DNA of 64,000 nt from Sideroxyarcus sp045866275 (GTDB taxonomy: Bacteria; Pseudomonadota; Gammaproteobacteria; Burkholderiales; Gallionellaceae): NCBI GenBank assembly GCA_045866275.1, contig BAAFRX010000003.1, positions 1 through 64,000 of the forward strand, given 5' to 3'. The notes under the pieces are model-generated. The model did not search any database and was not told where the DNA came from. It saw only the letters and a program-made list of their open reading frames with translations. The position numbers and the translations under genes are program-made. Numbering within the stretch: position 1 is the stretch's first letter; each line of letters opens with the position of its first letter. Positions 28,205-35,587 of the stretch are shown piece after piece.

Positions 28205-28268
28205 TCTCATATGGTCAAGAACGGATTGCAAATCCGTAGAGCCCAGTTCGACTCTGGGTCCGCCTCCA
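28205..28268 (+). pseudogene. 3' relic of a tRNA-Cys gene (anticodon GCA)
   Basis: An intact Cys-type anticodon arm ACGGATTGCAAATCCGT (28221-28237), T arm CCCAGTTCGACTCTGGG (28242-28258), the acceptor tail TCCGCC, U73 and CCA are present. The 5' acceptor strand that should read about GGCGGA is missing, and the D arm is degenerate. One base of the 3' acceptor strand is also lacking. It lies after the tRNA operon terminator with no promoter. A 3' tRNA copy of this kind is the usual scar of an integrative element that used tRNA-Cys as its attachment site. TGTCACATTTTGGTGTCCC-like short repeats lie just upstream (28156-28173). Confidence 0.65.
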
Positions 28269-28293
28269 GTCTTGTCGCGGAATCATCCCGCAA

Positions 28294-28692
28294 TCATTCC
28301 TGCGCCAGTTGCTCCTGCAGCAGCGCCGCCGTCTGCGCCAGCAATGCAACATCGAGCACACCGATGCAGGCCTCGGCCGCTTCGATTCCCGCCAGTACGA
28401 CGGGACGCTCGTCCGCATTGATCTCCCACTGCCCGGTCGCATCGCCGCGCGAACGGACTGCCAGCAAAACGCCGATCGCCGTATCCAGTGTCGCCACCGC
28501 ATCCGGAATCTGCGCGTTCTTTTGCACCAGCGCCGTGCGCACGACCGAAATGGCCGCCGCCAGACGCCCGAACGCCGTCACGCTGAAGCGCCCGTCGCAC
28601 GCGGCCTGATAAGGCAGGTGCATATCCATCGCATAGATGTCTTTCAGGCCCTGCGTCACCGGAACGCGCAAGGGGGTCATTTTTTTCGTCAT
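28294..28692 (-). CDS. Conserved-looking hypothetical protein
   Basis: 132-residue soluble protein, alanine-rich and mostly helical, without signal peptide or membrane segments. Recognisable parts are only generic: an N-terminal stretch with LRVPVTQGLKDIYAMDMHLPYQAA and a C-terminal helix pair ending LLQEQLAQE. AAAGGG lies about eight bases before the chosen ATG; a GTG at 28698 would add two residues. It follows the CYTH/CHAD gene on the same strand with a short gap, so it may be cotranscribed. No function can be assigned. Confidence 0.6.
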   Translation of the reverse strand: MTKKMTPLRVPVTQGLKDIYAMDMHLPYQAACDGRFSVTAFGRLAAAISVVRTALVQKNAQIPDAVATLDTAIGVLLAVRSRGDATGQWEINADERPVVLAGIEAAEACIGVLDVALLAQTAALLQEQLAQE

Positions 28693-28716
28693 CGGCACTG
28701 CCCTTTACAGTTCATC

Positions 28717-30201
28717 TCAATCCCAGAATGCATCCGCGCGTGCCAGGCGTCGCCATCCCCTGGCAAATTCGGCAACACGCCCGGCGTATTCATGTCCGAT
28801 CCAGCCACGGACGAATTCAAGTGTATCGCGCCGCTGCCTGCCGTCCAACTCGCCCAGCAACTGGTCGGCAATGGCAATGTCATGCAGCGCCCCCAGGTCG
28901 TCCTGGACTGCGGACAATTTCGCCAGGTAGGCTTTGCCTCCGGCCGCCGCAAACAGGGAAGCAAACATCTCCACGCTGTAGCGCAATTTCTTGCAGGCCA
29001 CCCGCAGCGCATGCAACTGCGCGGGATTCACCTGCAACGCGGCGCCTTGCGCGAGGACTTTGCGTTGCTGCTTCTGCAAAATCCGGCGGGCAAACCGCTG
29101 CAGCGGAATACCCGGCTCCTGCCACTGTGCGGATTGCAGCCAGGCGCCAAAGCGCAGCAGCATGCGCTGAAAATCTGGCGAGTCGAGGCTGTCCACTGTT
29201 GCCGCATGCAATTGCTTGCGCTTGCGTTCGCTCGCCTGCAACAGGGCGCGTATTCCGGAATCATCGGGCAACCGGGCAGCCACGGTACGCAGGGTCTGGG
29301 AAACGAACACATCCCATTCGCGCGCGTGCCCCAGGTCCGTGCACAGGCGCGCCACCTGCTCGCGCAAAGCGGTCGCTTCCGCATCATCGTGCACGCGTCG
29401 CGCGATGGCCAGCACGACGCGCAGGCGGCGCAATCCGACCCGCACCTGATGCAGGTATTCCTCGTCCAGTTCAAGCAGCGCACCGGGCACGTTGGCCTGT
29501 ACCTGTGCCAGACAGGCAACCATCATGGCCTGCAAGGCGGCAGCGGGATGTTGCCCTCTGTGCAGCACCGGAAAACTGCCCTTGACCGGCGCGGGATTGC
29601 CGGCCGCGAACAGGCGATAGCCGTACTCCGCCTTGCTCGTGTGCTCGACGCGCAGCGGAACAAGATCGAGCAGAGCCAAGGCCAGCCTGAACAATTGCAT
29701 AGGCTCGCCGGACTTGAGTTCCAGCTCCACTTCGGAAATGGGAAAAAGCGAACGCCCGGCACGAATCTCGCCGCTGTCCAGGCCCAGTTCGATCCGCGCG
29801 CCCTCAAAATCCAGCAGCCGGATGCTGCGGGAAAAATCCGTGACGAACACCGGTTGCAAATGCCGGCGAACCCCGCGCGGCAACACCCCGCCACTCCGTG
29901 CCAAAGCATCGAAATCAAGCTGTTCGGCGGCAACGGGCATTTCCCACTCGTTGCGCTGGTGCAACCCCGCGCTCACCTGCCCGCCCCCCTTCAGCGTCTG
30001 CACCCATCGTGTCCCGATGCGGCGCAAGCGCAAGGCCATTCCATGCCGGCGCAATTTCAGTTCGGCCGTGTCGTAATACACGCTGTACAACTTGACCGTG
30101 CGGGCGGGCGCCACGGAAAGCGCGCGCAAAAAAGGATGGCGCCGCAACACAGCGAGGTGCCCGGCAGCGATATGCAGCTTGAGTTCGGTTTCAATCATCA
30201 T
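28717..30201 (-). CDS. CYTH and CHAD domain protein, inorganic triphosphatase-like
   Basis: 494-residue two-domain protein. The N-terminal CYTH tunnel domain opens with the diagnostic E-x-E-x-K motif (IETELKL) and continues with YYDTAELKLRRHGMALRLRR. The CHAD domain (about residues 215-490) is rich in conserved His and basic residues that bind polyphosphate (EYLHQVRVGLRRLRVVL, HALRVACKKLRYSVEMF). E. coli YgiF, of the same architecture, hydrolyses inorganic triphosphate. A similar role, or a link to polyphosphate granules, is likely. Start ATG at 30201 overlaps the stop of the upstream flavoprotein by one base. Confidence 0.88.
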   Translation of the reverse strand: MMIETELKLHIAAGHLAVLRRHPFLRALSVAPARTVKLYSVYYDTAELKLRRHGMALRLRRIGTRWVQTLKGGGQVSAGLHQRNEWEMPVAAEQLDFDALARSGGVLPRGVRRHLQPVFVTDFSRSIRLLDFEGARIELGLDSGEIRAGRSLFPISEVELELKSGEPMQLFRLALALLDLVPLRVEHTSKAEYGYRLFAAGNPAPVKGSFPVLHRGQHPAAALQAMMVACLAQVQANVPGALLELDEEYLHQVRVGLRRLRVVLAIARRVHDDAEATALREQVARLCTDLGHAREWDVFVSQTLRTVAARLPDDSGIRALLQASERKRKQLHAATVDSLDSPDFQRMLLRFGAWLQSAQWQEPGIPLQRFARRILQKQQRKVLAQGAALQVNPAQLHALRVACKKLRYSVEMFASLFAAAGGKAYLAKLSAVQDDLGALHDIAIADQLLGELDGRQRRDTLEFVRGWIGHEYAGRVAEFARGWRRLARADAFWD

Positions 30202-31400
30202 TATTTCCCGCGAATGGCAATACCCGCAGCGTGACCGGACGCCCATGCCCACTGGAAGTTATAACCACCGAGTTGCCCCGTTACATCAACGACCTCGCCA
30301 ATGAAATACAGCCCCGGAACATCGTTGCACGCCATCGTCTTTGACGACAGTGCGCGCGTATCCACTCCGCCGCAGGTCACTTCCGCCTTGCTGTAACCCA
30401 GTGTTCCGCTCGGGGTGATGCGCCAATCCTTCAGCCTGTCCGCCAGTGCGCGCAGCGCTTTCCCCGCAAGCTGATCGAGCGGTTTGTTCTCCAGCCATTG
30501 CGTGGCGACGATCTCGGCCAGACGTTTCGGCAGGTACTGCGCGAGGAAATTGCCCAGCAACATCCTGCTGCCGCGCTGTGCGACGAACAAACCGGACAAG
30601 TCCGTGTCGGGCAACAGATCGATGGAAAGGGGGTGCCCCTGTTCCCAGTACGACGATATCTGCAGGATGGCGGGGCCGCTCAAGCCGCGATGCGTGAACA
30701 GCAAATCGCCGCGAAAGCGCTGCCGGCCACAGCTCACCACGGCCTCCAGCGACACGCCCGCCAGCGCCGCATAGCGCTCCCATTCCTGCGGCGCGAACGT
30801 GAGCGGAACCAGCCCCGGTTTAAGGGGGGTCACGGGGACCTCGAACTGGTTGGCGACCTGGTAACCAAACGGCGTTGCGCCAATCTTGGGGATGGACAAG
30901 CCGCCGCTGGCGATGACCAGCGCGGCGGCATGATATTCGCCGCGCGTCGTCACCACCCTGAACATTTCGTCCCGCGTAATCCGGGTAACCGTGCACGGCA
31001 TGCACCAGCGCACCCCCGCCGCATCACATTCGGCCTTGAGCAAAGCGATAATGGCCTCCGAGCCCTCGTCGCAGAACAGTTGCCCCGCCGTTTTCTCGTG
31101 GTAATGCAGGCCATGCCGTTCCAGCAGGGCGATGAAGTGCTGCGGGGTGTAGCGCGCCAGCGCGGAACGGCAGAAATCCGGGTTGTGCGAAAGATAGTTT
31201 TGCGGGGACGCATGCAGATGGGTGAAGTTGCAGCGCCCGCCGCCGGAGATGCGAATCTTTTCCGCCAGCTGGCGCGCCTGGTCGAGCAGCAGGACCGAGC
31301 GTCCGCCTTGCGCGGCGATCAGGGCACACATCATGCCTGCCGCGCCGGCGCCGATAATCAGGGCATCGAATCGTTCCGGCGCGGGGAGTTTGGTTTTCAT
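30201..31400 (-). CDS. HI0933/YhiN-family NAD(P)/FAD-dependent oxidoreductase
   Basis: 399-residue flavoprotein of the HI0933 family. The N-terminal FAD-binding motif is IIGAGAAGMMCALIAA. The family signature ISGGGRCNFTH follows near residue 55, and a C-terminal FAD contact is in GLYFIGEVVDVTGQLGGYNFQWAWASG. The biochemical role of the family is not established. The start at 31400 overlaps the dnaQ stop by ATGA, which places it in a tight operon with dnaQ, rnhA and the methyltransferase upstream. Confidence 0.87.
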   Translation of the reverse strand: MKTKLPAPERFDALIIGAGAAGMMCALIAAQGGRSVLLLDQARQLAEKIRISGGGRCNFTHLHASPQNYLSHNPDFCRSALARYTPQHFIALLERHGLHYHEKTAGQLFCDEGSEAIIALLKAECDAAGVRWCMPCTVTRITRDEMFRVVTTRGEYHAAALVIASGGLSIPKIGATPFGYQVANQFEVPVTPLKPGLVPLTFAPQEWERYAALAGVSLEAVVSCGRQRFRGDLLFTHRGLSGPAILQISSYWEQGHPLSIDLLPDTDLSGLFVAQRGSRMLLGNFLAQYLPKRLAEIVATQWLENKPLDQLAGKALRALADRLKDWRITPSGTLGYSKAEVTCGGVDTRALSSKTMACNDVPGLYFIGEVVDVTGQLGGYNFQWAWASGHAAGIAIRGK

Positions 31401-32095
31401 GTCAGCGCATCGGGCTGGCGCCACAGACAATTGCCCTTGCTTGCCTTATCAATATCGTTCAACTGCGCTTCATGCAACGCCAGTTCGTCGGCACTGGCGG
31501 CCAGCACGCGCACGGCCAGCGCAACCCGGCCGCCTTCTGTGCCCAGCTCGGTTGCGCGCTCATCGTCGATTTCTGCCAGCAGACTTTCCTGCCCGCGCGT
31601 CATGCCCAGATAGACCTCGGCCAGCAATTCCGTATCCAGCAGCGCGCCATGCAGGGTGCGATGCGAATTGTCGATCTGATAGCGGTCGCACAGGGCATTC
31701 AGATTGTTCTTCTTGCCCGGGTGCAAATCCTTCGCCACCTTCAGGGTGTCGATCACGGGATTCTGCAGGGCGGGCAAGCCGATGCGCTCCAGCTCGGTAT
31801 TGAGAAATCCGAGATCGAAGGGCGCGTTATGGATGATCAGCTCGGCCCCCTCCAGGAACTCGAGCAATGCGGGCGCGATCTCGCTGAACTTCGCCTCATC
31901 CTGCAAACGCTCCAGGGTCAGCCCGTGCACCGCCGCCGCGCCCTCGTCGATCTCGCGTTCCGGATTGAGATAACGGTGAAAGGTGCGTCCCGAAACTTTG
32001 CGCCCGTCCAGTTCGATTGCGGCGACCTCGATGATGCGGTGTCCCAGCCTGGGATCAAGTCCCGTCGTTTCCGTGTCCAGCACGATCTTTCTCAT
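31397..32095 (-). CDS. dnaQ: DNA polymerase III epsilon subunit, 3'-5' exonuclease
   Basis: 232-residue proofreading exonuclease of the replicative polymerase. Exo I is VLDTETTGLDP, Exo II is the IIHNAPFDLGFLN region, and Exo III is HRTLHGALLDTELLAEVY with the catalytic His and Asp. A short C-terminal tail for binding the alpha subunit ends the protein. The usual rnhA-dnaQ pairing is conserved, and the ATG overlaps the rnhA stop by four bases. Confidence 0.96.
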   Translation of the reverse strand: MRKIVLDTETTGLDPRLGHRIIEVAAIELDGRKVSGRTFHRYLNPEREIDEGAAAVHGLTLERLQDEAKFSEIAPALLEFLEGAELIIHNAPFDLGFLNTELERIGLPALQNPVIDTLKVAKDLHPGKKNNLNALCDRYQIDNSHRTLHGALLDTELLAEVYLGMTRGQESLLAEIDDERATELGTEGGRVALAVRVLAASADELALHEAQLNDIDKASKGNCLWRQPDALT

Positions 32096-32538
32096 GCGCG
32101 CTCCCTCAATTCTTCGATACCGCGATTCGCCAACGCGTCGGCACGTTCGTTGCCGTCATGGCCGGAATGCCCCTTGACCCACACCCACTCGATTTGATGC
32201 CGGCCTGTTGCCGCGTCGAGTCTGCGCCACAGATCCTCGTTCTTCACCGCCTGTTTGCCGGCCGTTTTCCAGCCGCGCTGTTTCCAGCCGGCCAGCCATT
32301 CGGTAATGCCCTGCAGCACGTATTTTGAATCGGTATGCAAACGCACCCGGCACGGGCGCGTCAGCGTTTCCAGCGCCATGATGGCGGCCATCAGCTCCAT
32401 GCGATTGTTGGTGGTGTGCGCCTCGCCGCCGCACAATTCGCGCTCCTTGCCCTTGGTGCGCAACAGCGCGCCCCAACCGCCGACACCCGGATTCCCCTTG
32501 CAGGCACCATCACTGAAAATTTCAACCACATCACTCAT
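32092..32538 (-). CDS. rnhA: Ribonuclease HI
   Basis: 148-residue RNase H that degrades the RNA strand of RNA-DNA hybrids. Catalytic acidic residues appear in FSDGACKGNPG, NNRMELMAAI, LHTDSKYV and NERADALA (D-E-D-D). It has the basic handle region of the E. coli-type enzyme (WKQRGWKTAGKQAVKN). The start at 32538 gives the usual N-terminus and overlaps the end of the methyltransferase gene by eight bases. Confidence 0.96.
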   Translation of the reverse strand: MSDVVEIFSDGACKGNPGVGGWGALLRTKGKERELCGGEAHTTNNRMELMAAIMALETLTRPCRVRLHTDSKYVLQGITEWLAGWKQRGWKTAGKQAVKNEDLWRRLDAATGRHQIEWVWVKGHSGHDGNERADALANRGIEELRERA

Positions 32539-33277
32539 CGCGTTCCACTTTTTGCACCCCATTGTTCAACTTTGGCGTCGCCGGCAACAGCTTGCGCACC
32601 AATCCTTCATTCCATTTCGGCTTGATCAGACGCATGCCGGGCACCCGCTTTATCGCGTGCAAAAAATAGAGGCCGCCGCTGACCGCCCACCAGCGATCTC
32701 CGGCACGTTCCATAAAAGACGCGCGCTCCAGCCACTTCTGCTGGCGAAAGGGCGGCGCATAGGCGGCAAAACGCCCGCCCGCCACCTCAAAGCCCAGCAA
32801 TGCCAGCCAATCCTTCAAACGGGGCAGCGCAATGAAGCGGCCGCTCCACGGAATCCCCTGCTTCCTGCCCAGGGCACGATGCATGCCCCACAGGCTGAAC
32901 GGATTGAACCCGCTCAAGATCAGGCTACCCTCCGGCATCAGCACCCGTTCCGCCTCGCGGATGATCTGATGCGGGTTCTGCGCAAATTCGAGCACGTGCG
33001 GCATCAGCACCAGATCGAGACTGGCACTGGCGAACGGCAACTCGCCACAGACCAGGCGCACCGCATTTCCCGGCTGGTTGCCCGCGGTAAAACGCAGCGG
33101 CATCCGGCTATTGGCCAGGAAATTCTGCTCCGGCAACCCCAGCTGCAGCGCGTTGTAGCCAAAAATATCTGCCACCGTCCGATCGAAATATTCCCGCTCG
33201 CGCCGCAGCACATAGCCGCCCTGCTCGGTGGCGAACCATTCGCTCAAACTGTTCGAGATTACTTTAGAATTCGGCAT
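32531..33277 (-). CDS. Class I SAM-dependent methyltransferase (methyltransf_11 type)
   Basis: 248-residue protein of the small-molecule or tRNA-region methyltransferase type commonly found next to rnhA in beta- and gammaproteobacteria. It shows a Rossmann core with CGELPFASASLDLVLMPHVLEFAQNP (post-motif I and motif II region) and RVLMPEGSLILSGFNPFSLWG (motif III). The canonical GxGxG is degenerate. The substrate is not known. It heads the leftward operon methyltransferase-rnhA-dnaQ-yhiN-like-CYTH, divergent from gloB across only 18 bases. Confidence 0.8.
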   Translation of the reverse strand: MPNSKVISNSLSEWFATEQGGYVLRREREYFDRTVADIFGYNALQLGLPEQNFLANSRMPLRFTAGNQPGNAVRLVCGELPFASASLDLVLMPHVLEFAQNPHQIIREAERVLMPEGSLILSGFNPFSLWGMHRALGRKQGIPWSGRFIALPRLKDWLALLGFEVAGGRFAAYAPPFRQQKWLERASFMERAGDRWWAVSGGLYFLHAIKRVPGMRLIKPKWNEGLVRKLLPATPKLNNGVQKVERDE

Positions 33278-33295
33278 CGAACCCGCTGACCCATC

Positions 33296-34057
33296 ATGTT
33301 AACCATCACCGCCATCCCCGCCCTGCAAGACAACTACATCTGGGCGATCCACGACCACACCCATGTCGCCCTCGTCGATCCCGGCGAGGCCGCGCCCGTG
33401 CAGGCTTTCCTGCGCGACAGCGGGCTCGAACTCGCCGCCATCCTCTGCACCCACCGCCATCGCGACCACATCGGCGGCATCGCCGAACTGCGCGAAGTAT
33501 ATAACGTGCCGGTGTACGGACACAGCCATCCGCAGAACCCGCACATCACCCACCCCCTGCGCGAGAACAATCAACTCCTGCTGCAATCGCCCGCCATCGA
33601 ATTCCGCATCTGGGAAGTGCCCGGACATATCAGCGATCATCTCGCCTACGTCACGAACGGAGCCGTGTTTTGTGGCGACGTGATGTTTGGCGCGGGCTGC
33701 GGCCGCAATTTTGAAGGCACCCTCGAACAACTGCATCACTCATTGCAACGCCTGGCGACCCTGCCCGATGCCACGCAGGTCTATTGCGCGCACGAATACA
33801 CCGCGCTCGATCTGCCGTTCGCACTGGCGTGCGAACCCGACAACCCGGACATCCTGCAGCGCATCGAGAAGACGCGGCAACTGCGTGCCGCCAACCGCCC
33901 CACCGTACCCTTCACCCTCGGCCTGGAAAAAGCCACCAACCCCTTCCTGCGTCTCAAACAACCTGTCCTGTTAAAAACCCTGCGCGCGCAAGGATGGCCG
34001 TGCCGCAGCGAACTCGGCGCATTCACCGCCCTGCGCAACTGGCGCGACCATTTCTGA
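33296..34057 (+). CDS. gloB: Hydroxyacylglutathione hydrolase (glyoxalase II)
   Basis: 253-residue metallo-beta-lactamase-fold enzyme hydrolysing S-lactoylglutathione to lactate and glutathione, the second step of methylglyoxal detoxification. The metal-binding motif THRHRDHIGG is present, together with the further ligands in VPGHISDHLAY, FCGDVMFGAGCG and YCAHEYTALDL. The C-terminal FLRLKQP glutathione-binding region is present. The length is standard. The tRNA-Ser promoter begins one base after its stop. Confidence 0.95.
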   Translation: MLTITAIPALQDNYIWAIHDHTHVALVDPGEAAPVQAFLRDSGLELAAILCTHRHRDHIGGIAELREVYNVPVYGHSHPQNPHITHPLRENNQLLLQSPAIEFRIWEVPGHISDHLAYVTNGAVFCGDVMFGAGCGRNFEGTLEQLHHSLQRLATLPDATQVYCAHEYTALDLPFALACEPDNPDILQRIEKTRQLRAANRPTVPFTLGLEKATNPFLRLKQPVLLKTLRAQGWPCRSELGAFTALRNWRDHF

Positions 34058-34086
34058 TTGCCTGAAACCCGGTTCTGGTTTATCCT
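34058..34086 (+). promoter_or_regulatory. Promoter of tRNA-Ser
   Basis: TTGCCT and TATCCT with 17 bases between them, ending 12 bases before the tRNA. Confidence 0.6.
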
Positions 34087-34098
34087 GCGCGCCCTTTC

Positions 34099-34190
<92 letters not shown>

Positions 34191-34243
34191 ATCAACAACT
34201 TGCGATAAGTGCAAACTAGCGCAAGCAACTCGAAATAACCACG

Positions 34244-34276
34244 TTGCCACACTTCAGTGTGGCAAATTTGTGGCAA
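34244..34276 (+). repeat. TTGCCACA / TGTGGCAA arm-type repeats beside tRNA-Ser
   Basis: TTGCCACA at 34244-34251 is followed by its complement TGTGGCAA at 34258-34265 and a direct second TGTGGCAA at 34269-34276. They lie 55-87 bases from the tRNA end. Clusters of short repeats next to an invaded tRNA gene are typical of tyrosine-integrase attachment sites. Confidence 0.5.
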
Positions 34277-34378
34277 AAATACCAAGCATTGAAATAGCGG
34301 CAACCAGAGACAACCTCCTTGCCAAGGGGGCCGACGCGCTCACAGGCCGGAGACTTCATCCCCCGGCCCGGTCATGAT

Positions 34379-34801
34379 CTACCCGCGCTCCGCGAATATT
34401 TTCCGCAAACTGCGCGGCTCGAAATACAGGTCCAGTTCCGCGCCGTTGCGGATAAGCTCCACGGTATTGATATACCCCATTTCTTCCTCGCCCATGCAGG
34501 CCAGTCCAAAAGCCTGCAACTGCTCGCGCTCCATGTCTCGTTCCGTGATGTACCAATCAAAGCCATTCAGGAAGTAATGCAGGTGCGCGATGGCCTCATC
34601 ACCTGCGCCGTCCTGCTCGTAGGTCTTCGGCATCGCGCGAATGTGCCTTTCCATTTCCACCACCTTATCGAAAAAATGCTGCGGCTCTTCAGCACGCATT
34701 CCGGCAGCGATGGTGGCAAGCTGTGCATGAGACATGAAACCTTGCAGGAAGCGCAACGCATCCTGCGCCTCCTCTATTGTCTTGTGGTTGGTCATTGTCA
34801 T
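34379..34801 (-). CDS. Island protein, C-terminal part DUF2958-like
   Basis: 140-residue soluble protein. The N-terminal 55 residues are helical. The second half (WYITERD, QLQAFGLACMGEEEMGYINTVELIRNGAELDLYFEPRSL) resembles DUF2958-type proteins carried on plasmids and integrative elements, where a description of the form 'FGL.....ELGY....EL.......LDLYFEP' recurs. The biochemical role of that family is unknown to me. Together with the adjacent RadC-like gene it is typical cargo of mobile elements. Two close ATGs (34801, 34795) are possible starts. Confidence 0.65.
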   Translation of the reverse strand: MTMTNHKTIEEAQDALRFLQGFMSHAQLATIAAGMRAEEPQHFFDKVVEMERHIRAMPKTYEQDGAGDEAIAHLHYFLNGFDWYITERDMEREQLQAFGLACMGEEEMGYINTVELIRNGAELDLYFEPRSLRKIFAERG

Positions 34802-34813
34802 GATGGCGCCCCC

Positions 34814-35362
34814 TTAAATCAGGCCTCGTTCTGCAAAGCTCATGCAGTCCGCACCGGCAACAATGAAGTGGTCAAGGGCGCGCACGTCAACAAGTGACAA
34901 GGCTTGCTTGAGTGCATCGGTCAGCATCTGGTCTGCCTTGCTAGGCTCGCACAATCCAGACGGGTGGTTATGCGCGAAAATCACGGCGGCAGCGTTATGA
35001 TGCAGCGCACGCTTCACGACTTCACGTGGATAAACGCTGGTCTGCGTAAGCGTTCCACGAAACATCTCCTCTGTGGCAATCACGCCATGCTGCGCATCAA
35101 GGAAAATCACGCTAAAAACCTCAAATTCAAGTTCTGCCATCTTCAGCCGCAAAAAGTCACGCACTGCCGCAGGAGAGCTGAAAAACGCCTCCGCCTGTCG
35201 CATCCTGCGCGAAAGAATTTCAAGCGCCTTGGCAATGATGTTTTCTTCCTCGCTCCGAATTTGCACCTCGTAGGCTGGAGAGATTTCGTTCTTCACGCAT
35301 GCGGTTTGGTGAGTGTCGGTTTTGATTTGTTCGGCTTGGCTGGTTGTGTTCGCTGCGTCCAT
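34814..35362 (-). CDS. RadC-like JAB/MPN domain protein
   Basis: 182-residue protein of the short RadC family found on plasmids and islands. The JAB metalloprotease-like motif is AHNHPSG with a following Asp (the JAMM set), preceded by FSVIFLDAQHGVIATEEMFRGTLTQTSVYPREVVKRAL. The full-length chromosomal RadC N-terminal helix-hairpin-helix is missing. Despite its name, the family is no longer considered a DNA-repair factor, and its role is unknown. GGAGAAAGACC precedes the ATG. The 225 bases upstream to the helicase gene hold no coding region that I can support. Confidence 0.88.
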   Translation of the reverse strand: MDAANTTSQAEQIKTDTHQTACVKNEISPAYEVQIRSEEENIIAKALEILSRRMRQAEAFFSSPAAVRDFLRLKMAELEFEVFSVIFLDAQHGVIATEEMFRGTLTQTSVYPREVVKRALHHNAAAVIFAHNHPSGLCEPSKADQMLTDALKQALSLVDVRALDHFIVAGADCMSFAERGLI

Positions 35363-35587
35363 GGTCTTTCTCCTTCGTTCGTTTGTCGGTTTGCTGCATG
35401 CGTTTTGGAGCCGTGTCGCGGCAGCGCAAACGTCGAAAGCAAGAGAGGAACGGAAAGCCCGAAGGCGAAAAAGTGGTGCGGCCTGCGCGGAAGGCGAAGC
35501 CGAGCACAGCCACGGTTTTTAGCCGTAGCCAGAATGGTTGGCTTGAAGTGACGACCGCTTTAGGGAGTTTGTTTCAACACGGCTTCC

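Noticed and set aside
28205..28268. Functional tRNA-Cys
   Set aside because: The 5' acceptor strand and a proper D arm are missing, one acceptor base is deleted, and it lies beyond a terminator without promoter.
28308..30234. 641-residue plus-strand frame opposite the CYTH/CHAD gene
   Set aside because: The minus-strand gene has clear CYTH and CHAD motifs and operon overlaps. The plus frame is Gln/Arg/His-rich shadow.
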